In this document: in pieces, positions 62,601 through 64,000 of the stretch
Layout of the letters: each line of letters starts with the position of its first letter
Position numbering within the stretch: the stretch's first letter is position 1
DNA from: Serinus canaria
Taxonomy: Eukaryota > Chordata > Aves > Passeriformes > Fringillidae
Length of the DNA stretch: 64,000 bases
Direction: 5' to 3'
Assembly (NCBI RefSeq): GCF_022539315.1
Contig: NC_066317.1
Coordinates: 40,704,435-40,768,434, forward strand
Program-made: the position numbers and the translations under genes
The notes under the pieces: generated by a model
Database searches by the model: none
Told to the model about the DNA's origin: nothing
Seen by the model: the letters and a program-made list of their open reading frames with translations, nothing else

Positions 62601-64000
62601 TATTTCATAAACTACAGAAGACTGACTGTATGCTGTAACCATTCCAACAAAACTGCCGATGTTGGCACTTTCGCTGATTTCTGTAGAATATTCTTTGGCT
62701 GTGAATTTTGGTGAGGCATTATCAGAAACTGTAACAAATATGTGCACAGAGGTCACTTCACTCATTGGAGGATGTCCTTTATCTGTAGCTTTTACCATCA
62801 GGTTGTATTCTTCCTGGTTACTGCGATCTAATTCCTTTGCAATTTTAATCATACCCAAAATGGGATCAATAAGGAAGGAATTTCCAATATTGCCTGTGAA
62901 GAAAGAAAAAGCCATTAAGAAAGAAGTATAGAGAATTTAAGGGATGACTGCTTATTTAGCTCAACACTTAAAGAGACGTAGATGGAACAGAGGCTATGAA
63001 AATTTCTTATTTTTGCTTGATGAACATTTGTTAGACTGTCTGGAAAGTTTTCTGTAATCAAGAGCTGGCAGTAATTCTAACTTTACTTGTGGAAATACTG
63101 CATAAAACATAGCTAGCAAAGCCATCCAAGACTTAAAAATAAATGCAAAAAATTACTTTCAGCAAACTTAAATATCAACTGTAGATGAAAGGAACTTATA
63201 TTCAGAAGTTAACATTAATGGAATAAAAGTTACATTTTATAATCTAAAACAAGTGGAATGTTTTGGACAAGAAAAAAAGAAGGGTTGTAACAAACCCTTG
63301 TGAATCTTAATTGATTATACAAATATTATTTAAATGACTGCTTCAAAACCAAATTTCTTAAATTGGACAAATAGTTACCTCTCTCTTAATTTCCTATTGA
63401 TACACAGACAAGTTATTCCCTGTGACTGTATTAGAAGAAAAATAATGCCTGCTGAGAAGGACCAGCTGCTATTTAATATAAACACTTGTTTGCTTCAAAT
63501 TTGAAAATTTACAGATGAACTATCTGCATGCAAGACCATGCTCATGTATTAAATATGCTAATATTTTACTTACCTAAAAAGCAATATTACTAAAGCTATG
63601 ATCCCAACATGAAAAAAAAAATCTTTAAAAACATCTGAGTTCTGTACACAAGTAGGCAAGAAGGAGGTTTTGTGTTTCGTTTGGTTTTTTTTACTGTTGG
63701 GTTTTTTTTGGTTGGGTATTTCTGGGTTTTTTAGAGGAGACTCTAAACACAGTGGCATTCTTAGAATATCCCATTACAAATCTAAGCAACCATTACAAGC
63801 ATTTAAGGAATGTTCCTTCCATTTGCTTAGAATATCAATTATAATGCTTTAACCTCCCAACAGATCACCATCCTATAAAATAAACCTTACAGGTCTTACA
63901 TTTACTCCTACAAAAAGCTAGAAGAAAGGAACAGAACAGCATGTCACTTCATTCTAGACTGCAGGCACATGCATTTTTTTTTGCCATTGTTTGGCACTCA
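31860..64000 (-). CDS. FAT1: FAT1 gene, 3' portion (18 constitutive coding exons; 5' part off the right edge)
   Basis: FAT1 is a giant type I membrane protocadherin acting in cell polarity, planar alignment, actin dynamics (through Ena/VASP) and growth control. The spliced exons run in order: about 20 of the family's 34 cadherin repeats, a FAT-specific spacer, EGF, LamG, four EGF domains, one transmembrane helix, and a long tail ending HTEV, a class I PDZ ligand. I know the human protein and the match is close through every exon, much closer than expected for FAT2, FAT3 or FAT4. All exon junctions are GT-AG and phase-compatible, and give 2,984 codons plus stop. No frameshift or premature stop was found. 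The upstream exons (about 1,600 residues) lie beyond 64000. Small extra exons in the last intron suggest tissue-regulated tail isoforms. Confidence 0.97.
31869..31885 (-). terminator. paired poly(A) signals of FAT1
   Basis: Plus-strand TTTATT occurs at 31880-31885 and again at 31869-31874, giving two AATAAA hexamers on the minus strand 11 bp apart. Cleavage would be expected near 31850-31865. Confidence 0.55.
32698..33326 (-). CDS. FAT1: FAT1 last coding exon (27): cytoplasmic tail end
   Basis: The acceptor is tttcag|GTTATCACTGG at 33327/33326. The exon completes a split Gly codon and encodes 208 residues ([11 protein letters not shown]...DSQQHTEV) to a TGA. It carries proline motifs suited to EVH1/Homer-type partners ([22 protein letters not shown]) and the terminal HTEV, a class I PDZ ligand (the family partner is Scribble). 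The [15 protein letters not shown] and [16 protein letters not shown] blocks are nearly identical to mammalian FAT1. A run of six glycines (codons at 32932-32949) replaces a non-glycine stretch in the human tail. Confidence 0.97.
34225..34260 (-). CDS. FAT1: FAT1 36-nt cassette exon (12 residues)
   Basis: On the minus strand a long pyrimidine tract (ctcctttttcttcttattct) leads to acctaaag|AATC, and the donor is AGAG|gtgact. The 36-nt exon keeps phase 1 on both sides: the split Gly codon becomes Glu and the insert reads [12 protein letters not shown] before the Gly-Tyr-His-Trp of the last exon. It has no stop and its length is a multiple of three. I recall a +12 isoform of mammalian FAT1 at this place in the tail, which this fits exactly. 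Absence from the main isoform and use in particular tissues are inferred. Confidence 0.75.
36963..37022 (-). CDS. FAT1: FAT1 60-nt cassette exon (20 residues)
   Basis: On the minus strand the acceptor is ttttacaag|CTTCC (a weak A before AG, with a moderate pyrimidine tract) and the donor is GAAG|gtatat. Sixty nucleotides are open in the required phase 1 and insert ASVVTVIHL...DSVEKE between the NG of exon 26 and the YHW of exon 27. Used together with the 36-nt exon it adds exactly 32 residues, matching a +32 isoform I recall for mammals. The insert is a hydrophobic-then-acidic segment. The weak acceptor fits regulated inclusion. Confidence 0.7.
38552..38605 (-). CDS. FAT1: candidate FAT1 stop-containing cassette exon (54 nt)
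   Basis: A strong acceptor (ctctttttcttgctgcgacctcag|CTCCC, given here only in part as seen at 38606-38630) and a perfect donor CTT|gtaagt enclose 54 nt. In the required phase the exon reads [14 protein letters not shown] and then TAA, so inclusion would end the protein right after exon 26 and remove the PDZ ligand. An internal donor (TCTGA|gtgaga at 38579) would instead give a 27-nt in-frame exon adding nine residues. I recall a truncated mammalian FAT1 isoform. Both sites score well by eye, but there is no transcript evidence. Confidence 0.45.
39070..39207 (-). CDS. FAT1: FAT1 exon 26: cytoplasmic tail
   Basis: 138 nt between acceptor ttctttcag|CTAAAG and donor AATG|gtacgt, phase 1 in and out. 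It encodes [19 protein letters not shown]...[11 protein letters not shown], very close to mammalian FAT1. It precedes the alternatively spliced intron. Confidence 0.95.
39445..40076 (-). CDS. FAT1: FAT1 exon 25: last EGF domain, membrane helix, juxtamembrane tail
   Basis: 632 nt with acceptor ctgatag|GTGCCTG and donor GACA|gtaaga. The order is a calcium-binding EGF domain ([10 protein letters not shown], with the Asn/Asp hydroxylation pattern [12 protein letters not shown]) and a short stalk ([14 protein letters not shown]). A transmembrane helix follows ([20 protein letters not shown]), then a basic juxtamembrane stretch ([10 protein letters not shown]) usable as stop-transfer or nuclear-localisation signal. 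The tail has a long conserved block ([20 protein letters not shown]) and the proline motif [10 protein letters not shown], an Ena/VASP EVH1 ligand candidate. Confidence 0.97.
40290..40400 (-). CDS. FAT1: FAT1 exon 24: EGF-like domain
   Basis: 111 nt with acceptor ttgcag|ATGCCAG and donor GAAAG|gtaggt, phase 2 in and out. It encodes [18 protein letters not shown] and the rest of one EGF module with its cysteines in order. Confidence 0.95.
40632..40785 (-). CDS. FAT1: FAT1 exon 23: EGF-like domains
   Basis: 154 nt with acceptor tttcag|GTTACTAC and donor CAAAG|gtatgt. It completes the EGF begun in exon 22 ([15 protein letters not shown]) and encodes the next EGF module ([15 protein letters not shown]...[11 protein letters not shown]). 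Confidence 0.95.
41270..41732 (-). CDS. FAT1: FAT1 exon 22: laminin-G domain, main part, and start of EGF
   Basis: 463 nt with acceptor ctgtag|ATCCATC and donor GGAG|gtaagc. It encodes [20 protein letters not shown] through the LamG core ([52 protein letters not shown]) and the first half of the next EGF ([12 protein letters not shown]). FAT1 has a single LamG domain, as here. Confidence 0.96.
42272..42429 (-). CDS. FAT1: FAT1 exon 21: start of the laminin-G domain
   Basis: 158 nt with acceptor agcatcag|CTGGC and donor TTAGAG|gtacat, phase 1 in and 0 out. It encodes [20 protein letters not shown] through [11 protein letters not shown], the first strands of LamG. Confidence 0.95.
42543..42674 (-). 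CDS. FAT1: FAT1 exon 20: first EGF-like domain
   Basis: 132 nt with acceptor tttacag|AGGGG and donor CCTG|gtaagg. It encodes [20 protein letters not shown] and [12 protein letters not shown], the EGF module between the cadherin/spacer region and LamG. Confidence 0.95.
43603..44404 (-). CDS. FAT1: FAT1 exon 19: last cadherin repeat and FAT-specific spacer
   Basis: 802 nt with acceptor ctttag|GTGGCAG and donor TAAAG|gtagga, phase 0 in and 1 out. It encodes the end of one repeat ([19 protein letters not shown]) and the last cadherin repeat ([20 protein letters not shown]...[16 protein letters not shown]...[13 protein letters not shown]). The conserved non-cadherin region follows ([51 protein letters not shown]). 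It is the second largest exon in the window. Confidence 0.97.
44405..48446 (-). other. FAT1: FAT1 intron 18 (4.0 kb)
   Basis: Phase-0 intron. AT-rich, with no repeat, exon-like frame or RNA gene that I can recognise. Confidence 0.75.
48447..48644 (-). CDS. FAT1: FAT1 exon 18: cadherin repeat part
   Basis: 198 nt with acceptor atctgtag|GAAAAT and donor TTAAG|gtagga, phase 0 both sides. It encodes [20 protein letters not shown] through [20 protein letters not shown]. Confidence 0.95.
49845..49946 (+). repeat. T/G-rich low-complexity tract
   Basis: About 100 bases almost only of T and G, with T runs of up to about 15 and gttg/gggt interruptions. It has the same style as the tracts at 16739 and 63671. 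Confidence 0.85.
50716..50815 (+). mobile_element. CR1-type LINE 3' tail fragment
   Basis: It carries agggaagttggaccacatg, ccccttccaacctcaccc and the terminal attctgtgattctta, which match the extreme 3' end of CR1 in plus orientation. It is about 100 bp inside FAT1 intron 17, antisense to the gene. Confidence 0.7.
50982..51125 (-). CDS. FAT1: FAT1 exon 17: cadherin repeat part
   Basis: 144 nt with acceptor tttttag|ATTTCAG and donor TCCAG|gtaaat, phase 0 both sides. It encodes [20 protein letters not shown], the calcium linker [12 protein letters not shown] and the start of the next repeat ([10 protein letters not shown]). Confidence 0.95.
51429..51566 (-). CDS. FAT1: FAT1 exon 16: cadherin repeat part
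   Basis: 138 nt with acceptor cccttag|GTTATGG and donor GAAAAG|gtgagt, phase 0 both sides. It encodes [20 protein letters not shown] through [20 protein letters not shown], with the DADGP and LDRE signatures of cadherin repeats. Confidence 0.95.
51962..52176 (-). CDS. FAT1: FAT1 exon 15: cadherin repeat parts
   Basis: 215 nt with acceptor ttccctag|GAGCC and donor TTACA|gtacgt, phase 1 in and 0 out. It encodes [20 protein letters not shown], linker [11 protein letters not shown], and [20 protein letters not shown] of the next repeat. Confidence 0.95.
52177..53381 (-). other. FAT1: FAT1 intron 14 (1.2 kb)
   Basis: Phase-1 intron. It contains an unusually long minus-strand open frame (52857-53423) that overlaps the end of exon 14 in a different frame. 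No domain was recognised in it. Confidence 0.7.
53382..53771 (-). CDS. FAT1: FAT1 exon 14: cadherin repeat parts
   Basis: 390 nt with acceptor aatgcag|GATTGAAC and donor ACAACAG|gtaaga, phase 1 both sides. It encodes [31 protein letters not shown], linker [11 protein letters not shown], and [20 protein letters not shown] through [11 protein letters not shown]. Confidence 0.96.
54893..55126 (-). CDS. FAT1: FAT1 exon 13: cadherin repeat parts
   Basis: 234 nt with acceptor tttgtag|GTGAACTG and donor GATGCAG|gtatgc, phase 1 both sides. It encodes [20 protein letters not shown], linker [11 protein letters not shown], and [20 protein letters not shown] through ATDADAG. Confidence 0.96.
56555..56708 (-). 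CDS. FAT1: FAT1 exon 12: cadherin repeat part
   Basis: 154 nt with acceptor cttgcag|ACTTTG and donor GACACAG|gtaata, phase 0 in and 1 out. It encodes [32 protein letters not shown] and FRLAPDTG. Confidence 0.95.
58039..58235 (-). CDS. FAT1: FAT1 exon 11: cadherin repeat part
   Basis: 197 nt with acceptor atttcag|GAGGTGAT and donor GAAAAG|gtaggc, phase 1 in and 0 out. It encodes [40 protein letters not shown] and linker [13 protein letters not shown]. Confidence 0.96.
58826..62893 (-). CDS. FAT1: FAT1 exon 10: giant exon with about 13 cadherin repeats
   Basis: 4,068 nt without an intron; acceptor ttcttcacag|GCAATATTGG and donor ATCACAG|gtaagt, phase 1 both sides. It opens inside one cadherin repeat ([16 protein letters not shown]), holds twelve complete repeats and ends inside another ([17 protein letters not shown]). 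Repeats are delimited by calcium linkers such as [63 protein letters not shown] and DVNDNPPRF. Several junctions lack the DxNDN motif ([46 protein letters not shown]), as in mammalian FAT1, suggesting flexible calcium-poor joints. LDRE/LDYE signatures recur. No in-frame stop. Confidence 0.98.
62894..64000 (-). other. FAT1: FAT1 intron 9 (partial)
   Basis: Upstream intron running off the window. No exon 9 is visible. It contains a T/G-rich tract (63671-63735) and an AG|GTAAGT juxtaposition at 63573/63574. Confidence 0.75.
63671..63735 (+). repeat. T/G-rich low-complexity tract
   Basis: Short tract of T runs broken by G (gtttggttttttttac, gggttttttttggttggg), similar to those at 16739 and 49845. 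Confidence 0.75.

Noticed and set aside
63574..63640. Possible exon 9 of FAT1 ending at the gtaagt donor
   Set aside because: The frame that would join exon 10 has stops just upstream (TAA, TAG) and no cadherin residues are encoded.
1..64000. CRISPR arrays, operons, rRNA or intact tRNA genes
   Set aside because: None seen. The DNA is an avian nuclear locus.

Overview
The window is nuclear DNA of a bird, probably a songbird. The evidence is CR1 retrotransposon pieces in both orientations, a roughly 400-bp LTR that I recognise from memory as a common passerine ERVK-type LTR, CpG-rich and intron-rich architecture, and vertebrate protein-coding exons with GT-AG introns. There are no bacterial features: no operons, CRISPR arrays or phage genes.

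Layout, left to right. (1) 1-45, minus strand: the first 15 codons of MTNR1A (melatonin receptor 1A), running off the left edge. (2) 46-1850: the CpG island that forms its 5'UTR and promoter, with a minus-strand TATA box, a short upstream ORF with a perfect Kozak context, canonical E-boxes (a third lies just outside at 2292) and a palindromic D-box-type site. (3) About 1850-31860: intergenic DNA with no gene I can support. It holds CR1 fragments (one a 5'-inverted copy), one convincing and one doubtful LTR, and simple repeats. (4) 31860-64000, minus strand: the 3' two thirds of FAT1 (FAT atypical cadherin 1), whose 5' part lies beyond the right edge. Eighteen constitutive coding exons were placed by hand. 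Every donor is GT, every acceptor AG, and all phases add up to one open frame of 2,984 codons plus stop. They encode roughly the last 20 cadherin repeats, the EGF-LamG-EGF block, the transmembrane helix and the whole cytoplasmic tail ending in HTEV. Exon numbers 10-27 are inferred by counting back from the last exon, using the 27-exon human gene as I remember it.

The most interesting part is the 5.7-kb last intron of FAT1 (33327-39069). It hides small in-frame cassette exons that have no place in the main tail: one of 60 nt (20 residues), one of 36 nt (12 residues) and a candidate stop-containing exon of 54 nt. All join in the same phase as the flanking exons, so the tail could gain 12, 20 or 32 residues, or be cut off just before the PDZ-ligand exon. 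This agrees with my recollection of +12, +32 and truncated isoforms in mammalian FAT1. A further 27-nt candidate is weaker.

MTNR1A and FAT1 are tandem on the minus strand, the same order I recall for mammalian 4q35. They are not functionally linked: MTNR1A is a Gi-coupled melatonin receptor, and FAT1 is a giant protocadherin controlling cell polarity, actin and Hippo signalling.
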